Source: Oscillospiraceae bacterium (GTDB taxonomy: Bacteria > Bacillota > Clostridia > Oscillospirales > Oscillospiraceae). Taken from it: a DNA stretch of 11,284 nt. Under the pieces are notes generated by a model. That model was not told where the DNA came from. It searched no databases and was given only the letters and a program-made list of their open reading frames with translations. A program made the position numbers and the translations under genes. Shown here piece after piece: positions 1 through 6,099 of the stretch (positions are counted from its first letter, which is position 1; each line of letters opens with the position of its first letter). The stretch spans positions 1 through 11,284 of the forward strand of contig JAISKU010000063.1 in assembly GCA_031261245.1 (NCBI GenBank), written 5' to 3'.

Positions 1-530
1 GCGCCGAGACTTCCGTATTTTTGAGGCATGTAATGCCCCAAATAGGCCCAATATACAAGCTGCCCCTCCGACCATTTGTTCGCTCTGGTCAAGAGAATCA
101 GATAGCGAAGATCGCGCCATTGCTCCACGGTCATAGAGATACCGTCATTCAAGGCGCCGCCGTCGCCGAGCACATTATGCCAGAAAAGAGGATTGCTTGT
201 CGCTGTCTCTCCGGGGTCACTGTTCCAATAGTATACGAACGGCGCGCTTCCGCCGCCGCCAAATTCACTGTGGGTGCAGAACGTCTCTCTCGAGAAAGGG
301 ACGCCGCCCTCCAAAGTGCCCGTAACGTTATAGGACGCGTAGCTGCCTTGGTTTGTTATGGTGCTCGGCACGATCATCGTCTGCCCCACAATCCCCGGGT
401 AGTCCGCGGCCGACGCGTTAAACGTAATAAGCGGCGTCGCGAACTGCAAGACGAGCGTCAGCACCATTGCCAGACTGATTATGTACCTTGCCTTTTTTGT
501 GATCCACGTGTTTTTCATTTTCCTGTTCAT
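1..530 (-). CDS. Secreted surface protein, N-terminal part (thioester-domain-like adhesin candidate), cut by window edge
   Basis: The frame runs from ATG at 530 to the window edge without a stop, giving 176 complete codons of an N-terminus. An AAGGGG ribosome binding site lies about 10 nt upstream; a second Met is four codons on. Residues 1-42 form a long Gram-positive signal peptide: a Lys/Arg-rich start, a hydrophobic stretch around 17-37, and a likely signal peptidase site at NASAA before Asp43. After it, FCTH (Cys85) and GQLVYW (Gln157, Trp161) resemble the two signatures of thioester adhesin domains (TED: aromatic-Cys, and TQxAxW with Trp four after Gln). In such domains the Cys and Gln side chains form a bond that can attach covalently to host or other surfaces. 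The signal peptide is clear; the thioester assignment is inference. The remainder, including any wall anchor, lies outside the window. It diverges from the kinase-cyclase operon. Compared with the other genes it appears to use more codons such as ATT, TTG and CTT. Confidence 0.72.
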   Translation of the reverse strand, partial: MNRKMKNTWITKKARYIISLAMVLTLVLQFATPLITFNASAADYPGIVGQTMIVPSTITNQGSYASYNVTGTLEGGVPFSRETFCTHSEFGGGGSAPFVYYWNSDPGETATSNPLFWHNVLGDGGALNDGISMTVEQWRDLRYLILLTRANKWSEGQLVYWAYLGHYMPQKYGSLG

Positions 531-575
531 AATAATTCGACCCCTTGTTTTTTTGTTTGCATAAGTGGTTGGCAG

Positions 576-649
576 TCACCGAAAAGCATTGTACTCAGCG
601 GTGAATCAATCTGTCTCGAAGAGACAGATTTGGAAAGGCATGCCTTTCC
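576..649 (-). promoter_or_regulatory. Hairpin-rich leader of surface-protein gene
   Basis: Three inverted repeats stand in a row just after the predicted transcription start. At 632-649 is a perfect 18-bp palindrome, GGAAAGGCATGCCTTTCC. At 608-630 are perfect 10-bp arms (AATCTGTCTC and GAGACAGATT) around 3 nt. At 576-581 and 599-604, TCACCG pairs with CGGTGA around a 17-nt loop. None is followed by a T-run in the minus direction, so they are not simple terminators. They could be RNA structures that set mRNA stability or bind a ligand or protein, or the palindrome could be a DNA operator just after the start site. I do not recognise a known riboswitch. Confidence 0.5.
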
Positions 650-668
650 TGGAATTTTTGTAATACGT

Positions 669-696
669 ATTGTATGATAAACCTAAAATTTGTAAA
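669..696 (-). promoter_or_regulatory. Candidate promoter for surface-protein gene
   Basis: On the minus strand TTTACA (696-691) is followed after 16 nt by TACAAT (674-669), a good sigma-A-type pair. Transcription would begin near 662 and give a leader of about 130 nt before the ATG at 530. Confidence 0.55.
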
Positions 697-833
697 ATGC
701 AAGAGAATATTTGTCGTTTATCCTAATAAATACACCTAAATTTTCAAGTCGGAGCCGAAAACTGTCTTTTTTGTCATCGTCGGGAGATTTCGCCCTCCCG
801 CTTTGACCTCCGGCCCGCTTTTACGCAATGGTA

Positions 834-862
834 TTGACTTTTCGGCGCGACGGTGACATAAT
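834..862 (+). promoter_or_regulatory. Candidate distal promoter P1 of kinase-cyclase operon
   Basis: TTGACT (834-839) and CATAAT (857-862) are spaced by 17 nt, close to sigma-A consensus. A start near 869 would give a leader of about 150 nt. Confidence 0.5.
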
Positions 863-901
863 GCAAAAACGGGCGACGCCGTGTTTTTTCACAATTTTAT
901 A

Positions 902-930
902 TTGCAAAACCCCGTGAATCGTGTTATATT
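902..930 (+). promoter_or_regulatory. Candidate proximal promoter P2 of kinase-cyclase operon
   Basis: TTGCAA (902-907) and TATATT (925-930) are spaced by 17 nt, with a predicted start near 937. The roughly 84-nt leader contains a hairpin at 971-997 (CCG and TTTGTG arms with one mismatch). The ribosome binding site AGAGGTGA follows at 1007-1014. Together with P1 this suggests tandem promoters. Confidence 0.5.
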
Positions 931-1020
931 GTAAAATAGATAGTAATATGTTCCAATTATTCGGATGCAGCCGCTTTGTGAATATGACACAAAACGGTGA
1001 ATTTTCAGAGGTGAGATGAG

Positions 1021-2484
1021 ATGTTGCTTAAAAAGAATACCGCGGTACTCCTCGCGGTCATAGTTTTGGCAGCGGACGCCGCGCTGGCGCTGGCGGGTTA
1101 TTACATATCGCGTCTCGGCGGCCTGTTCGTTCTGATATTGCCCGTACTGGCGCTCCTCGCGGCGGGGATTTCCCTGCTGCCGATGCTCACGTTGCTCCGC
1201 CGTCTGAAGGGCGGCGCCGGAAAGATAAGCGGCTTTCTCGCTCTCGCCGCCGCCGGACACCTCGAAAAGCGCATCGAGGTGAACAATGAGGAGGCGTTCG
1301 CCGAGATTGAAAAGACCCTGAACGTCATGATGGAAAATCTCGAGAATATGAGCCGCGCGAAAAGCGACTTCCTGTCCAGCATGAGCCACGAGATACGCAC
1401 GCCGATGAGCGCAATCGTCGGCATGGCGCAGATCGCGCGCAACGCCACCGACCCCGTGCGCGTCGCCGACTGCCTGCAAAAAATCGAGGACAACTCAAAG
1501 CACCTCATCGGCGTCATCAACGATATCCTCGACTTCTCAAAAATCGAATCCGGTAAGCTGCTGCTCGATGAACAGCTCTTCTCACTGCGCGAAAATCTGG
1601 ATTTTATAGAGTCCATGTTCCAGGGCAAGGTCGCGGAAAAAAACCTCCATTTCATGCTCTCCGTCAACAACATCAAGCACGACGGCATCGTCACGGACTC
1701 CCTGCGCCTCAATCAGGTGCTCATCAATCTGCTGTCAAACGCCGTAAAATTCACTGACGCCGGCGGCATGATAAGCCTGTCGGTTGAGGAGCTCATGCAC
1801 GTCGGCGATGAGAGCGTCTACTCCTTCGCCGTCACCGACACGGGCATCGGCATCGCGCCGGACCAGGCGGTGAAGCTCTTCACCCCGTTCGTGCAGGCGA
1901 ACGCCGGAACGGCGAAGAAATACGGCGGTACCGGCCTCGGCCTCGTTATCTCCAAGGACATCGTGGCGAAAATGGGCGGCGATATAGAGCTCACCAGCAC
2001 GCTCGGCGTGGGCAGCACGTTCAGCTTTACAATCCGCGTCGCCTCGCAGGACAGAATCGCGAGCGCGGAGCCCGTCGAGGAGGACGACGACACCCCCGAC
2101 TTCCACGGAAAGCGCCTGCTCATCGTGGACGACATCGAGATCAACCGCGAGATCGCGCTCGAGATACTGCGGGAGACCGGCGTGGAGATGGAGACGGCCG
2201 AGAACGGGCAGGTCGCCCTCGACATGTTCTTGGAATCCCCGGCGGGGTACTTCGACATGATCCTCATGGATATGCAGATGCCCGTCATGGACGGCTGTGA
2301 GGCCACGGAAATGATACGCAAGAGTGAAAAAAGCGACGCCAAGACGATAAAAATCGTCGCCGTCACGGCGAACGTCATGCGCGACGACATCGCGCGCGCC
2401 TACGCCTCCGGCATGGACGGCCACCTCGGAAAGCCCATCGACTTCGGGGAAGCGTATAAAACAATGGCGACAATGCTGAAGTAG
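1021..2484 (+). CDS. Membrane-bound hybrid sensor histidine kinase with C-terminal receiver domain
   Basis: The 487-residue protein should autophosphorylate on histidine and pass the phosphate to its own receiver. Domains in order: two hydrophobic segments (about 7-29 and 34-58) with almost no loop between them, so there is no large extracellular sensor; a HAMP-like linker (about 60-113); a dimerisation/phosphoacceptor helix with H-box SHEIRTP (His123); and an ATPase domain with N-box NLLSNAVKFT (Asn240), DTGIGI (273-278) and GGTGLGL (302-308). A linker with an acidic run (353-357) leads to the receiver, with Asp370/Asp371, phosphoacceptor Asp417 in LMDMQMP, Thr449 and Lys471. All catalytic residues are present. 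The start has AGAGGTGA 6 nt upstream. No HPt protein is encoded nearby, so the next relay partner is unknown. Its signal is also unknown and may be sensed within or at the membrane. The diguanylate cyclase gene follows 26 nt downstream, which suggests co-transcription and perhaps a common output. Confidence 0.93.
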   Translation: MLLKKNTAVLLAVIVLAADAALALAGYYISRLGGLFVLILPVLALLAAGISLLPMLTLLRRLKGGAGKISGFLALAAAGHLEKRIEVNNEEAFAEIEKTLNVMMENLENMSRAKSDFLSSMSHEIRTPMSAIVGMAQIARNATDPVRVADCLQKIEDNSKHLIGVINDILDFSKIESGKLLLDEQLFSLRENLDFIESMFQGKVAEKNLHFMLSVNNIKHDGIVTDSLRLNQVLINLLSNAVKFTDAGGMISLSVEELMHVGDESVYSFAVTDTGIGIAPDQAVKLFTPFVQANAGTAKKYGGTGLGLVISKDIVAKMGGDIELTSTLGVGSTFSFTIRVASQDRIASAEPVEEDDDTPDFHGKRLLIVDDIEINREIALEILRETGVEMETAENGQVALDMFLESPAGYFDMILMDMQMPVMDGCEATEMIRKSEKSDAKTIKIVAVTANVMRDDIARAYASGMDGHLGKPIDFGEAYKTMATMLK

Positions 2485-2510
2485 CCTCAATAAATAAAGG
2501 TGGAAATATA

Positions 2511-3620
2511 ATGAAAAAGCTCTGGGACAAAAAAATATATTTTCTGATCGCCTTAAGCGTCATTCTCTTCCTCACGGTAAGTATATTCTCCTTTGTGTCG
2601 ATAAAACAGCTCCAGGGCAACGCGCGCGTCGTCAACTACGACGGCATCGTGCGCGGCGCCACGCAGAAGCTCATGAAGATGGAGCTGCAAAGCGCCCACT
2701 CCGGCGGCGTCGATCTCGACGCCCGCAACGCGCTGCGCAACCGCCTCGACCGCATCCTGCACGCGCTCGACACCGGCGAGGGCGAGGATTCCGCGACGGA
2801 GACTCTCAGCACCATAATCGCCCTGCCCGACGACACGCACAGCGGCATGATAAAATCGCTCCTCGAGAAGTGGGACGCGCTCAAAAAAGAGATTGACAAC
2901 GTGCGCCTTGACGCGGAGGACGGCGCGGCGGACACCACGACGCTCTATGCGATGAGCGAGGAGTATTTCACGCTCGCGAACGCCACCGTGTTCGCGGCGG
3001 AGGACTTCTCCGAGGCGCAGGTCGGCAGAACGACGACGATTCTCGTCATCGTAAACGCGGTGTTCATCCTCGCGATCATCATCGCCGGAATCTTCGTCGT
3101 CCGCGGAATGGCGGTGCGCCGCCGCGCCGATGCCTTGGGGAAAATCGCGTATGTTGACCCCCTGACGCAGCTTGAAAACCGCGCGGGCTGTGAGCGCAAA
3201 ATCAGCAGCCTAAAGCACAACCCGACGGCGGACAGCCTCGTGGTTATAATGTTCGACATGAACAACCTTAAGCTCGCGAACGACTTCCTCGGTCATCAGG
3301 GCGGCGACCAGATCATCGCGCAGTTCGCGAGAATAATCGGCGCCGAGGCAAAGGATTTCGGCTTCATCGGCCGCTACGGCGGCGACGAGTTCCTCGCCAT
3401 CTTTGAGAAATCCGACGCGTCAAAGGCGCGGGATTATCTGGAGCGCGTGGCCGACCAGATCACGGCGTACAACTCCCTGCGGGTTAACGACCTTGAAAAA
3501 ATAAGCTTCGCCGCCGGCGTCTCGACCGGCCTGCTCTCGAACATGGAGATTGAGGACATGATCTACGAGGCTGACAGGAACATGTACGCCAACAAGCGCG
3601 AGATGAAAAAATCCCTCTGA
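2511..3620 (+). CDS. Membrane diguanylate cyclase (GGDEF) with extracytoplasmic four-helix-type sensor
   Basis: The 369-residue protein should condense two GTP into cyclic di-GMP. An N-terminal membrane segment (about 8-30) is followed by a mostly helical outside domain (about 31-172). This domain begins with NYDGIVRGATQKLMKMEL, which resembles the conserved first helix of PilJ/NarX-type sensor domains. A second membrane segment lies at about 175-198. The GGDEF domain (about 212-367) has DPLTQLENR (216-224), FDMNNLKLANDFLGHQGGD (248-266) and an intact active site RYGGDEF with GGDEF at 290-294. The usual inhibitory RxxD site, nine residues before GGDEF, reads KDFG here, so classical product inhibition is probably absent. 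An AAAGGTGG ribosome binding site lies 7 nt before the ATG. It is the last gene of the kinase-cyclase operon and ends in a strong terminator. The ligand of the sensor part is not known. Confidence 0.92.
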   Translation: MKKLWDKKIYFLIALSVILFLTVSIFSFVSIKQLQGNARVVNYDGIVRGATQKLMKMELQSAHSGGVDLDARNALRNRLDRILHALDTGEGEDSATETLSTIIALPDDTHSGMIKSLLEKWDALKKEIDNVRLDAEDGAADTTTLYAMSEEYFTLANATVFAAEDFSEAQVGRTTTILVIVNAVFILAIIIAGIFVVRGMAVRRRADALGKIAYVDPLTQLENRAGCERKISSLKHNPTADSLVVIMFDMNNLKLANDFLGHQGGDQIIAQFARIIGAEAKDFGFIGRYGGDEFLAIFEKSDASKARDYLERVADQITAYNSLRVNDLEKISFAAGVSTGLLSNMEIEDMIYEADRNMYANKREMKKSL

Positions 3621-3630
3621 CCGCAAAAAC

Positions 3631-3664
3631 AAATCGGCGTCCGGATTCCTCCGGACGCCGATTT
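3631..3664. terminator. Bidirectional intrinsic terminator
   Basis: A perfect 15-bp stem (AAATCGGCGTCCGGA paired with its complement) closes a TTCC loop. T-rich sequence follows on both strands: ATTTTTC on plus, ATTTGTTTTTG on minus. It lies between the ends of the convergent cyclase gene (3620) and MarR-type gene (3671) and can serve both. Confidence 0.9.
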
Positions 3665-3670
3665 TTCGCT

Positions 3671-4420
3671 CTATTCCGCGTCCTTGCGGTACTCCGCGAG
3701 CGCCTCCTGCTGCTTCCTCGCGCCTTTTCCGCATTGCGGCTCCGCCAGCTTGCAATTCTTCTCGCACTCGCCGCACGTCTTGCCGTCGAGGTACGCTAGC
3801 AGCGCCGGATCCGTGATCTTCTCGCCGTGCTCGTGTCCTCCGTGACCGTGCTCGCCACGCTCACCGTGGCCATGCTCGCCGTGTTCGCCACGCTCGTGCT
3901 CGTGCTCATGTCCGCCGCGCTCACCGCGAAATCCCCCGAAACCGCCGCGTCCTCCGTGACCGCGCCCGTGACCGCCGCGTCCCTCGTCCTCGCCGCCATG
4001 CTCCGGCCGCCACGAGGCGTGCAGCTTTTCAAGCAGCGCGAGAAGCGTCGCCTTTTCGCCGTCGTCGAGCGCCGCGAACATGCCGTCCGCGACCTGCGTC
4101 CTGTGCCGCCCGTGCTCCGCGGCGAATTCGCGCCCCGCCTCCGTGATCGCGAGGTTCACGGCGCGGCTGTCCCGCTCGTCCTTCGTGCGCGTGATGTACC
4201 CCGCGCTCTCGAGCTTGCCCAGGAGCTCACTTAGCGACCCGGCGCGCACGCCGAGCTTTTCAAGCAGCTCCTTCTGGCTCATCGGCGCTTCTGAGAGCAG
4301 CGACAGCACGTAACCCTGCCCGTGACCCGCGCCGCGCTGCGGCTGCCAACCCCGACCGACAAATATCGCGCCGTGCTGAAACAGCATGAACAGCTTTTCT
4401 GTTTGTGTTGGATTTTTCAT
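3671..4420 (-). CDS. MarR-family regulator with His/Gly-rich linker and four-cysteine tail
   Basis: The 249-residue protein has a MarR winged-helix DNA-binding core (about 8-135). Its helix-turn-helix runs from MSQKELLEKLGV through LSELLGKLESAGYI (47-76), and the wing motif DERDSRAVNLAIT lies at 81-93. Normal MarR proteins stop near residue 140-150. Here a low-complexity stretch rich in His, Gly, Glu and Arg (about 139-199, with HGRGHGG and HEHEHE) leads to a short end domain with Cys216, Cys219, Cys223 and Cys230 (C-x2-C-x3-C-x6-C). These could bind metal or sense redox state; this is inference. I chose ATG at 4420; an in-frame TTG at 4426 would add two residues and sits 5 nt after AAAGG, so it is possible. 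The gene diverges from the MATE exporter, an arrangement like mepR-mepA of staphylococci, so it probably represses itself and perhaps the exporter. Its promoter carries paired GTACCTAA elements. Confidence 0.88.
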   Translation of the reverse strand: MKNPTQTEKLFMLFQHGAIFVGRGWQPQRGAGHGQGYVLSLLSEAPMSQKELLEKLGVRAGSLSELLGKLESAGYITRTKDERDSRAVNLAITEAGREFAAEHGRHRTQVADGMFAALDDGEKATLLALLEKLHASWRPEHGGEDEGRGGHGRGHGGRGGFGGFRGERGGHEHEHERGEHGEHGHGERGEHGHGGHEHGEKITDPALLAYLDGKTCGECEKNCKLAEPQCGKGARKQQEALAEYRKDAE

Positions 4421-4452
4421 TATCAATTCTGCCTTTCATATTGTGTTTATTT

Positions 4453-4503
4453 ATGTACCTAACTAAATATAACACGTCTTTTCGCGTTTGTCAAGGTACC
4501 TAA
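4453..4503. promoter_or_regulatory. Paired GTACCTAA elements, candidate MarR operators
   Basis: GTACCTAA occurs at 4455-4462 and again at 4496-4503, a centre-to-centre distance of 41 bp, close to four helical turns. The second copy sits in a perfect 8-bp palindrome AGGTACCT (4494-4501) that touches the -35 box of the regulator promoter. The first covers its predicted start site. This is a typical place for self-repression. Neither copy overlaps the exporter -35 box (4519-4524). Confidence 0.5.
4466..4494 (-). promoter_or_regulatory. Promoter of MarR-type regulator gene
   Basis: On the minus strand TTGACA (4494-4489) and TATATT (4471-4466) are spaced by exactly 17 nt, a near-consensus sigma-A promoter. 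The predicted start near 4460 leaves about 40 nt before the ATG at 4420. Confidence 0.75.
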
Positions 4504-4518
4504 TAAAAATATTTTTTG

Positions 4519-4548
4519 TTGACAAATAAAAAGCTCTCGTGCTAAAAT
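4519..4548 (+). promoter_or_regulatory. Promoter of MATE exporter gene
   Basis: TTGACA (4519-4524) and TAAAAT (4543-4548) are spaced by 18 nt. The predicted start is near 4555, giving a leader of about 67 nt. Confidence 0.7.
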
Positions 4549-4566
4549 AAGCGTGTTGAGTAGCTG

Positions 4567-4603
4567 ACCGCGTAAGTCCAAACGGACTTGCGCGGTTATT
4601 TTT
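4567..4603 (+). terminator. Terminator-like hairpin in MATE leader, candidate attenuator
   Basis: ACCGCGTAAGTCC (4567-4579) pairs with GGACTTGCGCGGT (4584-4596) across an AAAC loop: 13 pairs including one T-G. TTATTTTTG follows, so it has the form of an intrinsic terminator. It lies after the exporter promoter and 5 nt before the AGGAGG ribosome binding site. No plus-strand gene ends upstream, so it is better explained as control of exporter expression than as the end of another transcript. I see no clear competing antiterminator stem or leader peptide. Confidence 0.65.
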
Positions 4604-4621
4604 GTGTCAGGAGGAAAAGTA

Positions 4622-6046
4622 ATGGATACCGTCAACGCCAACGCATTTCTTGAAAAAGAACCCCTCGGAAGGCTCATGCGCAAATTCTCCATCCCCTGCA
4701 TAATCTCGCTCCTTGTCGGCGCGCTGTACAACATTGTAGACCAGCTGTATATCGCCAACGCCGACTATCTCGGCTCCTTCGGCAACGCCGCCAATACCGT
4801 TGTGTTCCCGCTCACGGTCGTCGCGCTCGCCGTCGCCGTCATGATAGGCGACGGCTGCTGCGCGTTCGTGAGCATAAGTCTCGGGCGAAAGGACGGCGAA
4901 AGGGCGCGCCGCAGCGTCGGCAACGCCGTCGTTCTGACCGTCGTCAGCGGCGTAATCCTCACCGCCGTCTTTCTCATATTCAGCGACCGGATCATAACCA
5001 TGTTCGGCGGCCGCGTCAATGAGGAGACCTTTGCGCTCGCGAAGGAGTATTTCTTCTACATCACGCTCGGCATTCCGTTCTACATGTTCGGCCAGGCGAT
5101 GAACCCCGTCATCCGCTCGGACGGAAGCCCGAATTTCGCCATGATCTCCACCCTCGCGGGCTGCGCCGTCAACATCATTCTCGATCCGATTTTCATCTTC
5201 CCGCTAAAATGGGGCATGATGGGCGCCGCCGTCGCCACCGTAATCGGTCAGGTCGTCACCGCTCTGCTCGCCGTGTGGTATCTGCGCCGCATGAAGGCGG
5301 TAAAACTCAGCCGACAGAGCTTCCGGCTCCGAGGCGACCTCCTCAAGGCCTTTCTGCCGCTCGGAATAACCAGCTTCCTCTCGCAAATAACCCTTGTCGC
5401 GGCGATGGCCGCGATCAACAACATGCTCCACCGCTACGGGGCGCTCGACCCGGTATTCGGACAGTCCGAATACGCGCAAATTCCCATGGCCGTCGTCGGC
5501 ATTGTCATGAAGGTGTTCCAGATTGTGATCTCCGTCTCCGTCGGGCTCGCGGCGGGGTGCATCCCCGTCGTCGGCTACAATGTCGGCGCGGGACGAAACG
5601 ACCGCGCAAAGGGTCTCTTTACGCGCCTGCTCATCGCGGAGGCCGTACTCGGCGCGATTGCGCTGCTCGCCGTCGAGATTCTTCCGCACCGGCTGCTGGG
5701 CGCCTTCGGCGCGGCAGGAGAGAGCGTGTATTACACCGATTTCGGCGTCAAATCCTTCCGCATATATCTGTGTATGATGATATTCGCCTGCGTCAACAAG
5801 GCGTCGTTCATCTTTTTGCAGTCGCTCGGCCGGCCTTGGGTCTCGACGTTCCTGTCGCTACTGCGGGAGCTTGTTTTCGGCGTCGGACTCGCGCTGCTGT
5901 TCCCGGTTTTCTGGGGACTGGACGGCGTGCTGTACTCCATGCCCGTCGCCGATTTCCTGACGGCTATCGCCTCGTCCGTCGTCATCGTCGCGACGTACAG
6001 GGCTCTCGGCGCAGAGTCCGCGCGATTGACACCGCCCGTTGCATAA
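4622..6046 (+). CDS. MATE-family multidrug exporter, MepA-like
   Basis: The 474-residue integral membrane protein has about 12 hydrophobic segments, the normal size for a MATE transporter. These exporters use a proton or sodium gradient to expel cationic drugs and similar compounds. Family features seen include FSIPCIISLLVGALYNIVD (22-40), the loop SLGRKDGERARRSVGNAV (86-103), the mid-repeat motif IRSDGSPNFAM (164-174) with LDPIFIFPLKWGMMGAAVAT (187-206), and its second-half counterpart PVVGYNVGAGRNDRAKGL (315-332). The layout is most like the MepA branch. I placed the start at ATG 4622 because AGGAGG (4609-4614) is 7 nt upstream; an in-frame GTG at 4604 lies before that ribosome binding site and would cut into the leader hairpin region. 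The gene is divergent from a MarR-type regulator. Its last codons contain the promoter of the next operon. The substrate cannot be told from sequence. Confidence 0.92.
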   Translation: MDTVNANAFLEKEPLGRLMRKFSIPCIISLLVGALYNIVDQLYIANADYLGSFGNAANTVVFPLTVVALAVAVMIGDGCCAFVSISLGRKDGERARRSVGNAVVLTVVSGVILTAVFLIFSDRIITMFGGRVNEETFALAKEYFFYITLGIPFYMFGQAMNPVIRSDGSPNFAMISTLAGCAVNIILDPIFIFPLKWGMMGAAVATVIGQVVTALLAVWYLRRMKAVKLSRQSFRLRGDLLKAFLPLGITSFLSQITLVAAMAAINNMLHRYGALDPVFGQSEYAQIPMAVVGIVMKVFQIVISVSVGLAAGCIPVVGYNVGAGRNDRAKGLFTRLLIAEAVLGAIALLAVEILPHRLLGAFGAAGESVYYTDFGVKSFRIYLCMMIFACVNKASFIFLQSLGRPWVSTFLSLLRELVFGVGLALLFPVFWGLDGVLYSMPVADFLTAIASSVVIVATYRALGAESARLTPPVA

Positions 6047-6055
6047 TGCTATAAT
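6026..6055 (+). promoter_or_regulatory. Promoter of the OmpR-type two-component operon, inside the end of the MATE gene
   Basis: TTGACA (6026-6031) and TATAAT (6050-6055) match both sigma-A consensus boxes exactly, with an 18-nt spacer. The -35 box lies within the last codons of the exporter gene. Transcription would start near 6062, about 38 nt before the response regulator. There is no terminator between the two genes, so read-through from the exporter is also possible. Confidence 0.75.
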
Positions 6056-6099
6056 ATAGAAAATTGTAATTTTACGCATATGTTTTTTGAGGATGTGCC

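Larger units (their letters stand above)
531..1020. other. Divergent intergenic region, 490 bp, no protein gene seen
   Basis: This is the only stretch over 300 bases without a gene. On the minus side it holds a promoter (669-696) and a roughly 130-nt leader with three hairpins (576-604, 608-630, 632-649) for the surface-protein gene. On the plus side it holds two candidate promoters (834-862 and 902-930) and a hairpin (971-997) ahead of the hybrid kinase gene. Between them, an isolated stem CGGGAG/CTCCCG at 781-800 has no clear T-run and no gene ending beside it. Sequence from about 660 to 760 is AT-rich. I see no match to a riboswitch class I know, including the cyclic di-GMP-I consensus. 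Confidence 0.7.

Noticed and set aside
531..662. Cyclic di-GMP riboswitch upstream of the surface-protein gene
   Set aside because: Attractive from context, but the conserved core of the type I class is not found and no type II match could be made out by eye.
21..677. 218-codon plus-strand frame at the left end
   Set aside because: It runs opposite to a frame with a clear signal peptide and ribosome binding site, its translation has no recognisable domain, and it continues through the hairpins and promoter of the surface-protein gene.
681..745. Repeated ACCTAAA at 681 and 734 near the surface-protein promoter
   Set aside because: Only 7 bp in AT-rich sequence with 53-bp spacing and no symmetry; too weak to call an operator.
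781..800. CGGGAG/CTCCCG hairpin
   Set aside because: Isolated 6-bp stem without a T-run or a gene ending beside it; no role can be supported.
865..890. Hairpin AACGG..CCGTG followed by TTTTTT just after promoter P1
   Set aside because: The stem is short and needs a bulge, so I could not support a terminator; if real it would truncate P1 transcripts.
3820..3990. Tandem short repeats that might be a CRISPR or satellite array
   Set aside because: The periodicity follows codons for the His/Gly/Glu-rich linker of the MarR protein; repeats are short, imperfect and have no spacers.
5209..6054. 281-codon plus-strand frame inside the MATE gene
   Set aside because: It is Arg/Pro-rich out-of-frame translation of GC-rich MATE coding sequence; the MATE frame carries all family motifs.
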